From Aestuariivirga litoralis (GTDB lineage Bacteria; Pseudomonadota; Alphaproteobacteria; Rhizobiales; Aestuariivirgaceae), in the NCBI RefSeq assembly GCF_003234965.1, contig NZ_QKVK01000003.1:186001-250000 (forward strand): 64,000 nt of DNA. Direction: 5' to 3'. Of this stretch, positions 16,970 to 24,966 are shown in pieces. The notes below the pieces were generated by a model. The model had not been told where the DNA came from. It saw only the letters and a list, made by a program, of their open reading frames with translations, and did no database searches. The position numbers were made by a program, and so were the translations under genes. The first letter of the stretch is position 1; every line of letters begins with the position of its first letter.

Positions 16970-17895
16970 CAGGAGAACAGCACGGAGGACAGCTTGCGCC
17001 GGCCGGCCAGGGTGAACTCGTCCTTGGGGCCCCAGGCCTCGAAGAACTTCACCAGCTGCTTGCGCGCCGCCTCGTCGTTCCACGCGCGCATCTTCTTGAT
17101 CACGTAGATCAGCTGGTCGGTGGCCGCCTCGCGCTCGTTGGCACCGTTGAGCAGCACCGCGAGCTCGAGCCTCGCCTGGAAGTCATCCGGGTTCGCCTCG
17201 ACCTTGGCCTTGAGCGCCCCGATCTCGGAGGTATCGACCGGGTTGAGCGCCAGTTCGAGCTGCGCCTTCACGCTCAGCACTTCGGGGTCGCCGGCCTTGG
17301 CCGGCGGCACGAGGGCCAGCGTCTTCTGGGCATTCTCGAGGTCGCCCAGCGCCATTTCGCAGCGCACCAGCCCGGCGATGGCGCCCACGTTCTCACGGTC
17401 GACCTGGAGGAGCTGCGCGAAGAGCTGGGCCGCGTGCTGGTGATCCTTCTCGGCCTCGAGCGCGCGGGCATCCGCCAGCACCGCCTCGATCTCCTCGGCC
17501 ATGCTGCCCTGGCCGCCGAGGCGGTCGACGAACTGCTTGATCTGGCCCTCGGGCAGTGCCCCCATGAAGCCATCGACCGGCTGGCCGTTGACGAAGGCAT
17601 AGACGGCGGGGATCGACTGGATGCGCATCTGCTGGGCGAGCTGCTGGTTCTCGTCCACGTTGATCTTGACCATGCGCACCTTGCCGTTGGCGGCCTTGAC
17701 CACCTTCTCGAGTGCGGGTCCGAGCTGCTTGCAGGGGCCGCACCACGGCGCCCAGAAATCGACGATCACAGGCTGCTGGCGCGACGCCTCGATCACGTCC
17801 TGCATGAAGCTCTGGGTGTTGGAATCCTTGATGAGGTCGCCCGCCGCGGCCGGGGCGGGGCTGCCGGTGGGCTGGCCGCCGAATGTCATGCTCAT
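16969..17895 (-). CDS. Thioredoxin-TPR co-chaperone (CnoX/YbbN family)
   Basis: A 308-residue protein with an N-terminal thioredoxin domain (about 25-130) and a C-terminal TPR-like region (about 150-308), the YbbN/CnoX architecture. The family holds oxidatively stressed clients and delivers them to chaperonins. The redox motif is the canonical WCGPC (W51-C55), with cis-Pro in SIPAVY, so classical disulfide reductase activity is likely. No signal peptide is visible, so it should be cytosolic. It is the first gene of the unit with LON-domain, Trm112-like and DUF971 genes. Confidence 0.92.
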   Translation of the reverse strand: MSMTFGGQPTGSPAPAAAGDLIKDSNTQSFMQDVIEASRQQPVIVDFWAPWCGPCKQLGPALEKVVKAANGKVRMVKINVDENQQLAQQMRIQSIPAVYAFVNGQPVDGFMGALPEGQIKQFVDRLGGQGSMAEEIEAVLADARALEAEKDHQHAAQLFAQLLQVDRENVGAIAGLVRCEMALGDLENAQKTLALVPPAKAGDPEVLSVKAQLELALNPVDTSEIGALKAKVEANPDDFQARLELAVLLNGANEREAATDQLIYVIKKMRAWNDEAARKQLVKFFEAWGPKDEFTLAGRRKLSSVLFS

Positions 17896-17966
17896 GGAAC
17901 TGCCCTTCGAAACTGTCTCTGCTCCCTATGTGGAGCAAACCATTCTTCTTTTCAATGACGGCGCCC

Positions 17967-18458
17967 TCAGGCCACCGCCACCACCTTCGGCTCGTGCCCG
18001 CAGGACCGGATGAAGGTGACGAGGTCGGCGGAGCGGATGGTGGTGGTCGCGGTGTTCTCGAGCGGATGGTAGTTCACCAGCTCATGCGCCATCATGGCGG
18101 CGTCCAGCACAACGTTGACGCGCTTTTCGGTATCATTGATCAACCCGAACGGGGTGACCGAGCCGGGCTCCACTCCCAGCACCTCCTTCAACAGCTCCGC
18201 CTTGCCGAAGGACAGCCGCCGCGAGCCGATCTTGGCCGGTGCGGCCTTCAGGTCCACCTGCGCCTCCTCGAGGCAGACGATCAGCCAGATATTGCCCTTG
18301 TCGTCCTTGAGGAACAGGTTCTTGCAATGCCCGCCGGGGATCTCGCCGCGCAGTGCCTGGGCCTCCTCCACTGTGTAGACGGGGGCATGGTCGCGGGTGG
18401 TGGTGTCGAGGCCCAGGGCCTTGAAACGGGCAAAAAGATCATCGCGGGTCGCGGGCAT
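17967..18458 (-). CDS. Prolyl-tRNA editing protein (YbaK/ProX family)
   Basis: A 163-residue free-standing editing domain of the INS/YbaK superfamily, matching the ProX/PrdX type that deacylates mischarged Ala-tRNA-Pro. The invariant lysine is K46 in HCKNLFLKD. GSVTPFGLIND and NYHPLENTATT match the family core. It is a single gene between the thioredoxin unit and tRNA-Gly, 71 bases from the thioredoxin start. Confidence 0.93.
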   Translation of the reverse strand: MPATRDDLFARFKALGLDTTTRDHAPVYTVEEAQALRGEIPGGHCKNLFLKDDKGNIWLIVCLEEAQVDLKAAPAKIGSRRLSFGKAELLKEVLGVEPGSVTPFGLINDTEKRVNVVLDAAMMAHELVNYHPLENTATTTIRSADLVTFIRSCGHEPKVVAVA

Positions 18459-18568
18459 GGCGGCCGAATTTCCCTTGTGAAAGATTGAGATGATCTTCTT
18501 CTTGCATTTGCCGGCGAGTTAGGCAATAAGGCGCCCACCCACCGGCAACTGCCGGTCAGGCCATGGAA

Positions 18569-18643
18569 GCGGGCGTAGCTCAGGGGTAGAGCATAACCTT
18601 GCCAAGGTTAGGGTCGGGCGTTCGATTCGCCTCGCCCGCTCCA
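18569..18643 (+). tRNA. tRNA-Gly (GCC)
   Basis: A 75-base cloverleaf including encoded CCA. The acceptor stem is GCGGGCG/CGCCCGC. The D arm is GCTC...GAGC. The anticodon stem TAACC/GGTTA encloses TTGCCAA, with anticodon GCC at 18601-18603. The T arm carries TTCGATT. All stems pair, with one G-U in the T stem. A short T-rich tail follows (ATTTTCT). Confidence 0.97.
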
Positions 18644-18714
18644 ATTTTCTCCTCATCATTGATTTTGCGGTAGTCCCCTCTGCAAGCCTGCGGGATCGCC
18701 GCTGGCCTGCTGCG

Positions 18715-19518
18715 TTACCTGCGCCACTGCCTGATGCGGCGGTAGAGACCGGGCCAGTACACCGACAACCACCACGACAGCTGCCTGCGCAACGGCCATT
18801 CCGGCAAGGGATAGGTCTGGAAGACGAGGATGTGCCTGTCGTCCACCTCATGCTGCTTCATCAGCAAGGCCATCAATTCATCGTCACCCAGCAGCGCATC
18901 GCGGTAGCGCGCCACATGCTCCGGCCGGCACCAGAAGGATTTGTTGAAGCCGATTGCAAACATCCGGAAATCCTGTTGGAGCCGGCCATGCCCGAACACC
19001 GCCATGCTGACCTCCGGCCATTCGGGGCGGAAGGTGTCGTCGAAGGCGATGATGCCATCATCGGTGAGCACGGAGAGCGCGAGGTCGATGTCGCCCGTCA
19101 CCGCCGCCAAATGGTGGCCGCCATCGACATGGAAGAACGACACGGCCCCTGCAACGCGGCGCATGTCATCGGCGGTGACGGCCGACGACAGGCGCTCATC
19201 AATGGTGATGCGCCGCCGGTCGATGCCGAAGCGGTCGAGATTGGCGACGAAACGCTCCCTGCTGCCGGCACCCGACTTGTCGATGTTGCTGGCCTGGTCG
19301 CCGAACAGATCGACCGCGTAGAGCGGGCGTCGGCCGGAGAAGGCTGCGAGCGCAATGAAGGACTTGCCGTGGTGGACGCCGATTTCGGCGACGGCGCCGC
19401 CAGTGGCATTCTGCTCGCTGACCAGCCGGCGCATGATTGCGAAGTCGGTCCAGGCGAGCCACCCCTCTATGCGCCTCAGCGCATCATGGGAGACCGCCGT
19501 GGTGGCGTGGGATGTCAT
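18715..19518 (-). CDS. Class I SAM-dependent methyltransferase
   Basis: A 267-residue protein with a Rossmann methyltransferase core: motif I VAEIGVHHGKS at about 43-53, an acidic ligand at VDLFGD, and FFHVDGGHH, typical of the Methyltransf_24 type often found in glycan and cephalosporin-hydroxylase-like contexts. The C-terminal end is aromatic and basic (SWWLSVYWPGLYRRIRQW), suggesting membrane contact. The substrate is unknown. It stands 46 bases from the end of the Mrp operon on the same strand, and could be its last gene. Confidence 0.75.
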   Translation of the reverse strand: MTSHATTAVSHDALRRIEGWLAWTDFAIMRRLVSEQNATGGAVAEIGVHHGKSFIALAAFSGRRPLYAVDLFGDQASNIDKSGAGSRERFVANLDRFGIDRRRITIDERLSSAVTADDMRRVAGAVSFFHVDGGHHLAAVTGDIDLALSVLTDDGIIAFDDTFRPEWPEVSMAVFGHGRLQQDFRMFAIGFNKSFWCRPEHVARYRDALLGDDELMALLMKQHEVDDRHILVFQTYPLPEWPLRRQLSWWLSVYWPGLYRRIRQWRR

Positions 19519-19564
19519 GTCGCGCCGGCCTCCCGCCAGTTGATGGATCGCCCCGCAGCCCGCA

Positions 19565-21172
19565 TCAGTGCGGCGCCAGCCAGCCTTGTAGCACCACCCA
19601 CAGGATCAGCACCACGGCGAGGGTGAGCGTCGACACCTGCCACTGGTGCGCGCGGATCTCGAAGCGCGTCGCCAGGCGGGCGAGGCGCGGCGCTTCGCGC
19701 TCGGCGATGGCGATGGCGCGCGCCCCGACGTCACCCGGCTCGATGCGGGGCAGCTGCGTGCCCGCCGCGGCCAGCGCCCAGGCGATGGCAGCACCCGCCG
19801 CAACCGGCCAGCCGAGTTCGAACAGCACGCCGGGCTTCAGCGCATAACCCGCCGCAACGCCCGTCACGGCGCCGAACAGGCTCCACATCAGCAGCGTCGC
19901 GGCGAGGCCGGCGGCGATCCAGGCCCAGCCGGGCAGCGGTTCCTGCTTCGCCGCCGCGGGGGCGGCTTTCACCAGCCGCAGGAAATGCAGCATCAGCACC
20001 GTGCTGCCGGTGGCGGCGAGCGCGAAGAGGAGGCCGGTGACGCCGCTGCCCGCAACATCCTTGAAGGCCAGCTTGCCGAGCGCGCCGCCGCTCAGCGGCA
20101 GGCCGGCAAAGCCGAGCGCCAGCACGCCCGCCAGCAGCAGCTGCCAGAGCGGTGGTCTCGCGGCCGCGAGCATCAGGAACAGGCCACCCTTGGTGAGCAC
20201 GTGATAGACCGCGTAGAAGGCAACGATGCTGCCCGCCCCCGGCACGCCGGCGGCCAGCCCCGCGCCCAGCACCGCCGCCATCTGCCCGAGCTGGCTGATG
20301 CTGGAATAGGCGAGCACGCTGCGCGGATTGTTCTGCGTGAGCCCCAGCACCGCGCCGTAGAAGGCTGAGAACAGGCCGGCGGCGAGGATCATGCCGCCCG
20401 CCACCGGCATCGGCGCATCGAGCGGCAGGAAGCGGATGAGGCCGATGAGGCCGGCCTTCGACGTGGCGCCGCTGAGCACGGCCGCGGCGGCGAGCGGCCC
20501 TGCCGCATAGGACATGGGCATCCAGCCATGCAGCGGGAAGAGTCCGATCTTGAGGCCGAAGCCAACGACGACGAGCGTGATGACGAGGCCCGCCTCGGGC
20601 GAGGCCGGCAGGGCGTGCATCACCGTGGCGATGGCCAGCCCCTGGCCCTGCGCCTCGACGGTGAGCAGCACGAAGGCGGCGAGGATCAGCGCCTCGCCGA
20701 TGAGGGCTGCCGCCAGCGTGGCACGGCCAGCCCGCTGCGCCTCCTCGCCGCCGCCGAAGGCGATGAGGCCATAGGCGGGAAGGCTGGCCAGCGCATAGAG
20801 CGCGTAGAAACTCACGACGTCACCCGCCACGAAGACGCCGAGGCTGCCGGACAGCGTCAGCAGCCACCACAGGGAAAAGCGCCCCGCGCCCTCGCGGCCC
20901 TTCAGCCACTGGCTCGCCGCGAAACCGCCGATCATCCACAACAGGCCCGAAGCCGCCAGCAGCAGCGCCCCGGCCTGGTCCACGATGGCGGTCCAGCTGC
21001 CGAGCAGGGTGTAGGAGCTGACGCTGCCCTCCCACGCGATCGGCAGGAGAAGCAGGGCGGGCGCCGGAGCGACGCCGAGAAGGCGCGGCACCAGCCTGCC
21101 CAGCGGCGCCGACAGCAGCAGCAGCGCCATGGCGAGCGGCAGGAGGATCATCGCCATGATCGTGACGATCAC
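19565..21172 (-). CDS. Mrp-type second antiporter-like subunit (MrpA/MrpD family)
   Basis: A 535-residue polytopic Proton_antipo_M protein (about 14 helices), the last gene of the Mrp array. The mid-membrane lysine block FGLKIGLFPLHGWMP is present. However, the TM5 glutamate essential in MrpA, MrpD, NuoL and NuoM is alanine here (A127, in SFYALYALASLP), whereas the neighbouring MrpD keeps it. The start is GTG at 21172, overlapping the mrpD stop as GTGA. A later ATG (21157) is possible. It probably plays the MrpA-core role, since no full-length MrpA exists in the array. Confidence 0.82.
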   Translation of the reverse strand: MIVTIMAMILLPLAMALLLLSAPLGRLVPRLLGVAPAPALLLLPIAWEGSVSSYTLLGSWTAIVDQAGALLLAASGLLWMIGGFAASQWLKGREGAGRFSLWWLLTLSGSLGVFVAGDVVSFYALYALASLPAYGLIAFGGGEEAQRAGRATLAAALIGEALILAAFVLLTVEAQGQGLAIATVMHALPASPEAGLVITLVVVGFGLKIGLFPLHGWMPMSYAAGPLAAAAVLSGATSKAGLIGLIRFLPLDAPMPVAGGMILAAGLFSAFYGAVLGLTQNNPRSVLAYSSISQLGQMAAVLGAGLAAGVPGAGSIVAFYAVYHVLTKGGLFLMLAAARPPLWQLLLAGVLALGFAGLPLSGGALGKLAFKDVAGSGVTGLLFALAATGSTVLMLHFLRLVKAAPAAAKQEPLPGWAWIAAGLAATLLMWSLFGAVTGVAAGYALKPGVLFELGWPVAAGAAIAWALAAAGTQLPRIEPGDVGARAIAIAEREAPRLARLATRFEIRAHQWQVSTLTLAVVLILWVVLQGWLAPH

Positions 21173-22677
21173 GGGAACCTCCCGATCTCGAAGAAGGCGA
21201 TGGGGTGCAGCGGCATGAGGCCCATCAGCACCGACACGGAGGCGAGCCCCAGCGCGATCAACTGGCGGGTGCGGCCGATGCTGGCCAGTTCGGCAGCCTT
21301 TGTCGGTGCCGCCATCATGCGCGCCAGCACGGCGAAGACATAGGCGCCCGCCAGCACGCCGCCGGCGATGATGACCGTGGCCCACACCCAGTGCCCCTCG
21401 GCCAGAGCGGCGGCCAGCAGCATGAACTTGGCGGAGAAGCCGCCGCTCGGCGGCAGGCCCATCAGCGACAGGCCGCTGATGGCGAAGGTGAGCACCACCA
21501 GCGGCGCCCGCGCGCTCAAGCCCCCCAGGTCCCGGATGCGGTCATGCCCCAGCACCTCCGCCACCAGGCCTGCGGCAAGGAACATGCCGGCCTTGGCAAA
21601 GGCATGGGCCACCACCTGCAGCCAGGCGCCGGTCCACGCCGCCGACGCGACGATGTCGCCGGCAGTCTTCGGCACCAGGGTGAAGACGAAGAACATGTAG
21701 CCGATCTGCGCCACCGTCGAATAGGCGACGAGCAGCTTGAGGCGTGGCTGGCGCAGCGCCGTGACGCTGCCGATGATCACCGCGAGCGCACCGAGAAACG
21801 CCAGGAGCTGCATGTCCGCCGGCTCGCGCAGGCTGGGGAAGGTGTCGAACCACAGCCGCATCAGCAGGAACAGGCTGCCCTTGACGACCAGGGCGGAGAG
21901 CACGGCGCTGCCTGCCGCCGGCGCACCCGCATGGGCGGGCGGCAGCCACAGGTGGAAGGGGAACAGCGCCGTCTTGGCGAGCAGCCCCACGGTGACGAAG
22001 CCCGCCGCGGCCAGTGTCGCCGCATTGGGCTGGACCTGTGCCGCAATGGCGGAAATCGCCAGCGTGCCATAGGCGCCATAGATCAGCACGATGCCGAAGA
22101 GATAGAGCATCGAGCCGAACACCGCGAAGAGCAGATAGCGCAGCGCAGCGCGCAGCGTTTCCGCGCCGCCCTTGATCGCCACCACGGGAATGGCGGCGAA
22201 GGTGAGAAGCTCGAGCCCGACATAGAGGTTGAACAGGTCGGTCGAGGTGAAGAGCAGGTTCAGGGCGCTCGCCATGGCGAGCAGCGCCGACCAGAAGATC
22301 AGCGACAGCCGCGCCTCCGGCTGGCCCCTGGCTTGCGCGAAATCCTTCCACGCGAAACTGGCGGCACCGAGGAAGATCACCGCGCTCACCACCATCATCA
22401 GCGCCGAAACGCCATCGGCGCGCAGCGTGATGCCGAGCGGCGGCTGGAACCCACCCACCACATAGGCAAGCGGCGTGGCGCTGCCCGCAACCAGCAGCGC
22501 CACGCGCACGGCCACATAGAGCTGGAACAGCAGCGCCGCGGCGACGATCATCCGTGCCGCCCGGCCGCCGAGGCCGATGAGCGCCACCAGCGCCACGGCG
22601 GGCATGACGATGCCCAGCACCAGAAGCGCGCCGCCCGGTGTGGTGCCCGTTTCGGCAATGGCCTGAAGCGGGATCAC
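21169..22677 (-). CDS. mrpD: Monovalent cation/H+ antiporter subunit D
   Basis: A 502-residue polytopic protein homologous to NuoM/NuoN-type proton-translocating subunits. The TM5 glutamate E156 (LYVGLELL) and the lysine block LLAKTALFPFHLWLPPAHAGAP are intact. The start is GTG at 22677, overlapping the mrpC stop (GTGA). The longer reading reaching 22905 lies within mrpC in another frame and is rejected. Confidence 0.92.
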   Translation of the reverse strand: MIPLQAIAETGTTPGGALLVLGIVMPAVALVALIGLGGRAARMIVAAALLFQLYVAVRVALLVAGSATPLAYVVGGFQPPLGITLRADGVSALMMVVSAVIFLGAASFAWKDFAQARGQPEARLSLIFWSALLAMASALNLLFTSTDLFNLYVGLELLTFAAIPVVAIKGGAETLRAALRYLLFAVFGSMLYLFGIVLIYGAYGTLAISAIAAQVQPNAATLAAAGFVTVGLLAKTALFPFHLWLPPAHAGAPAAGSAVLSALVVKGSLFLLMRLWFDTFPSLREPADMQLLAFLGALAVIIGSVTALRQPRLKLLVAYSTVAQIGYMFFVFTLVPKTAGDIVASAAWTGAWLQVVAHAFAKAGMFLAAGLVAEVLGHDRIRDLGGLSARAPLVVLTFAISGLSLMGLPPSGGFSAKFMLLAAALAEGHWVWATVIIAGGVLAGAYVFAVLARMMAAPTKAAELASIGRTRQLIALGLASVSVLMGLMPLHPIAFFEIGRFP

Positions 22678-22991
22678 GGCTCTTCGTCCTCCTGGTCGAG
22701 CGAGGCTTCGCCCGCCTCGGCATGAAGCGCCAAGAGCAGCGCCACCGCGATGGCGGTGGCCGAGAAGGCAACGACGATCCCCGTGATCACCAGCGCCTGC
22801 GGAACCGGATCGCCGCCCAGCCCCGCCGCAGCACCACGCCGGGCGATGACGCCGAACAGCAGGAACACGCCGGAGCCCAGCAGGTTGAGGGCCAGCAGCT
22901 TGCACAGCGGGTGCGGATTGACGATCAGCCCATAGACCGCGAGCCCGATGAGGCCCGATCCCGCCAGCCAGAACAGCAGCACGGCGCTCAT
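22674..22991 (-). CDS. mrpC: Monovalent cation/H+ antiporter subunit C (NuoK-like)
   Basis: A 105-residue, three-helix protein of the MnhC/NuoK family. The family-conserved positions are GLIVNPHPLCKLLALNLL in helix 2 and DPVPQALVITGIVVAFSATA in helix 3, ending in an acidic tail. The ATG at 22991 overlaps the stop of the upstream fused subunit (ATGA). Confidence 0.93.
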   Translation of the reverse strand: MSAVLLFWLAGSGLIGLAVYGLIVNPHPLCKLLALNLLGSGVFLLFGVIARRGAAAGLGGDPVPQALVITGIVVAFSATAIAVALLLALHAEAGEASLDQEDEEP

Positions 22992-23926
22992 GCTGAGTCC
23001 TTGGCCCTGGGCGGCCCGGCGATGAGCAGGCCGAGGATGACGGCGATCGACAGCGTGAGGGCCACCTCCATCACCACGATCAGCGGCTTGGCGAGGCCAT
23101 CCGGATAGGCGAGGAAGACGCCCGGCGCGACGAAGCCGAGAAAGCCGATGGCAAGGAATACCAGCGGCCCCGCCACGATGGCGAGCCGCAGCAGCGGCGA
23201 GGAGACGCGCGGCACCCTGCGCACCCCCGCCACCATGACGAGGATCCACATCGCCGCCAGCACCGTGCCGCCCTGGAAGGCGCCGCCCGGCACGTCCGCC
23301 CCCGCCCATGTCATGTAGATGGCGAAGACGAAGCCGATGGGCGGCAGGGTGCGGGCGAGCAGCATAAGCACGCTGTGGGGATGCTGGAACAGCCGGAGGC
23401 CGGGAACGCCACCCCAGTCCTGGTCGCGCGCCAGTGCCCACACGCCGATCAGCGCCAGCAGCAGCACCACCTTTTCGAGCAGCGTGTCGAAGCTGCGATA
23501 GACGAAGAGCACGCCGGCCACCGGGTTGCCGAGACCGCTTTCGGGCAGCCGCTCCAGAACCGGCGCGGCGAGCGAGACGGGTGCACCCGGCAGGACGAAG
23601 GCGAGCGACGCGATGCCGATGGCGACGAGGGTGGCGAAGACCGCTGCCAGCACGTGGAAGCCGCGGCTCAGCCGCACCACGCGCTGGCTGTCGCCTGCCA
23701 CCTTGTGGGCGGCGATGACCATCAGAAGGCCCGTGGCGCCGCTGCCGATGGCGGCCTCGGTGAGCGACACGTCGACGGCATGAAGCCTGACCCAGGCGAG
23801 CGACAGGAGCAGGCCATAGGCGATGAAGATGATGACCGCCGTCATCATGTTGCGCGCGATGATGCTCCAGCCACCCACGCCCAACAGCATCAGGGCAAGA
23901 ACGACATCGAAGCCCGTCTCCATCAT
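22988..23926 (-). CDS. Fused MrpA C-terminal domains (DUF4040/MbhE-like) plus MrpB
   Basis: A 312-residue membrane protein. Residues about 1-80 match the DUF4040/MbhD segment normally found at the C-terminus of MrpA (NMMTAVIIFIAYGLLLSLAW, SLTEAAIGSGATG). Residues about 90-165 are an MbhE-like two-helix linker. Residues about 190-305 are the MnhB domain (TLPPIGFVFAIYMTWAGADVPGGAFQGG). The arrangement is like archaeal Mrp and Mbh modules. Start at 23926 overlaps mrpG by ATGA; a second ATG follows immediately. The extended reading to 24001 is rejected. Confidence 0.85.
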   Translation of the reverse strand: MMETGFDVVLALMLLGVGGWSIIARNMMTAVIIFIAYGLLLSLAWVRLHAVDVSLTEAAIGSGATGLLMVIAAHKVAGDSQRVVRLSRGFHVLAAVFATLVAIGIASLAFVLPGAPVSLAAPVLERLPESGLGNPVAGVLFVYRSFDTLLEKVVLLLALIGVWALARDQDWGGVPGLRLFQHPHSVLMLLARTLPPIGFVFAIYMTWAGADVPGGAFQGGTVLAAMWILVMVAGVRRVPRVSSPLLRLAIVAGPLVFLAIGFLGFVAPGVFLAYPDGLAKPLIVVMEVALTLSIAVILGLLIAGPPRAKDSA

Positions 23927-24201
23927 GACTCGCCCTCGCCGCGCACGCTGCGCGCCAGGATCTGCGTCACGACGGCGCCGGAGAGCTGGACGAGCAGCCA
24001 CACCGCCAGCATCTTCGCGGCGGCCAGCCAGCCCAGCTGCGGCAGCAGCCCCAGAACCACGAGGCCAAGGCCGAGATTGTCCACCTTGGTCAGCGCATGG
24101 AGCCGGGTCAGCGTGTCGGGAAAGCGCAGCAGGCCCAGCGTGCCGGCGAGAAACAGCACCGCGCCGGCACTGACGGCAAGGATGGTGAAGAGATCAGCCA
24201 T
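23923..24201 (-). CDS. mrpG: Monovalent cation/H+ antiporter subunit G
   Basis: A 92-residue, three-helix MnhG/PhaG protein. The signature GLLRFPDTLTRLHALTKVDNLGLGL is clear. The start overlaps the end of mrpF by eight bases, and the stop overlaps the next gene as ATGA, consistent with tight translational coupling. Confidence 0.93.
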   Translation of the reverse strand: MADLFTILAVSAGAVLFLAGTLGLLRFPDTLTRLHALTKVDNLGLGLVVLGLLPQLGWLAAAKMLAVWLLVQLSGAVVTQILARSVRGEGES

Positions 24202-24454
24202 TGCCGTCGCTCCGCCAGGTAACGAAGCCGACCGAGGCGAAGACCGCGAGGATGCCCAGCATCAGCGCCACGTCGATGATCGCCGTCTGCCCCATGGCAG
24301 CGGCGAGCAGCAGCAGCACCGCCACGCCGCCCGAACCGCTGAGCTGGGCGGCCATCAAGCGGTCGGAACTTCCCGGCCCGCGCAGCACCCGCACCAGCCC
24401 GCCCGCGATGGTGAGCAGGATGAACAGCCCCGCCGCGAAGTAGAAGGCGGTCAT
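24194..24454 (-). CDS. mrpF: Monovalent cation/H+ antiporter subunit F
   Basis: An 86-residue, three-helix MnhF protein with the conserved VRVLRGPGSSDRLMAAQ loop and IDVALMLGILAVFASVGF helix. It overlaps mrpE by four bases (ATGA). Confidence 0.93.
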   Translation of the reverse strand: MTAFYFAAGLFILLTIAGGLVRVLRGPGSSDRLMAAQLSGSGGVAVLLLLAAAMGQTAIIDVALMLGILAVFASVGFVTWRSDGNG

Positions 24455-24960
24455 GCCGAGGGCCTTTCAGCCAGAACGGCCGAGAGCCGCGCCTCTTCCT
24501 CCGCCAGGAGCTCCGCCACGGGCTGGCCGCAATCAAGCGCATGGACCTCGATGAGGTCGGTCTCATCCGTTCGCGTGGGCAGCGTGCCGGGCAGCAGGCT
24601 GGCATAGGTCATGAACAGGAAACGGCGGTTGCCGGGCGGCAGGGCCGTGCGGTAGGCCACCATGCCCGGCCGGAGCGGCATCCGCGGTGTGAGTACGATC
24701 CGCGCCACGGTGACGCCCGCCACCACGCTCTGCCACAGGAAGCGGGCGAACAGCGACAGTGCCCGGCCCGGGCGCAGCGTCATCTCGCCCGCCGGAATGA
24801 GCTGCAGGCTGAGCCAGGCCGCGATGACGGCGGTGACGAGGCCGGCGGCAAGGTCCTTGGCGGCGGTGCCGGCCAGCACCACCCAGAACAGGAAATAGGC
24901 AGCCGACCGCAGCAGCAGCGCCACGGCCGGTCTGGTGTCCTTGCTCGCCCCGCCCTCCAT
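24451..24960 (-). CDS. mrpE: Monovalent cation/H+ antiporter subunit E
   Basis: A 169-residue MnhE protein. Two or three membrane segments precede a cytosolic domain containing VTVARIVLTPRMPLRPGMV and ASLLPGTLP, the family hallmarks. Its ATG lies only six bases after the stop of the RND transporter gene, which makes it part of the same transcription unit on spacing alone. Confidence 0.92.
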   Translation of the reverse strand: MEGGASKDTRPAVALLLRSAAYFLFWVVLAGTAAKDLAAGLVTAVIAAWLSLQLIPAGEMTLRPGRALSLFARFLWQSVVAGVTVARIVLTPRMPLRPGMVAYRTALPPGNRRFLFMTYASLLPGTLPTRTDETDLIEVHALDCGQPVAELLAEEEARLSAVLAERPSA

Positions 24961-24966
24961 GCTGGC

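Noticed and set aside
18569-18643. tRNA-Gly as an integration site for the accessory region
   Set aside because: I found no repeated copy of the tRNA 3' end, no integrase, and ordinary-looking genes on both sides.
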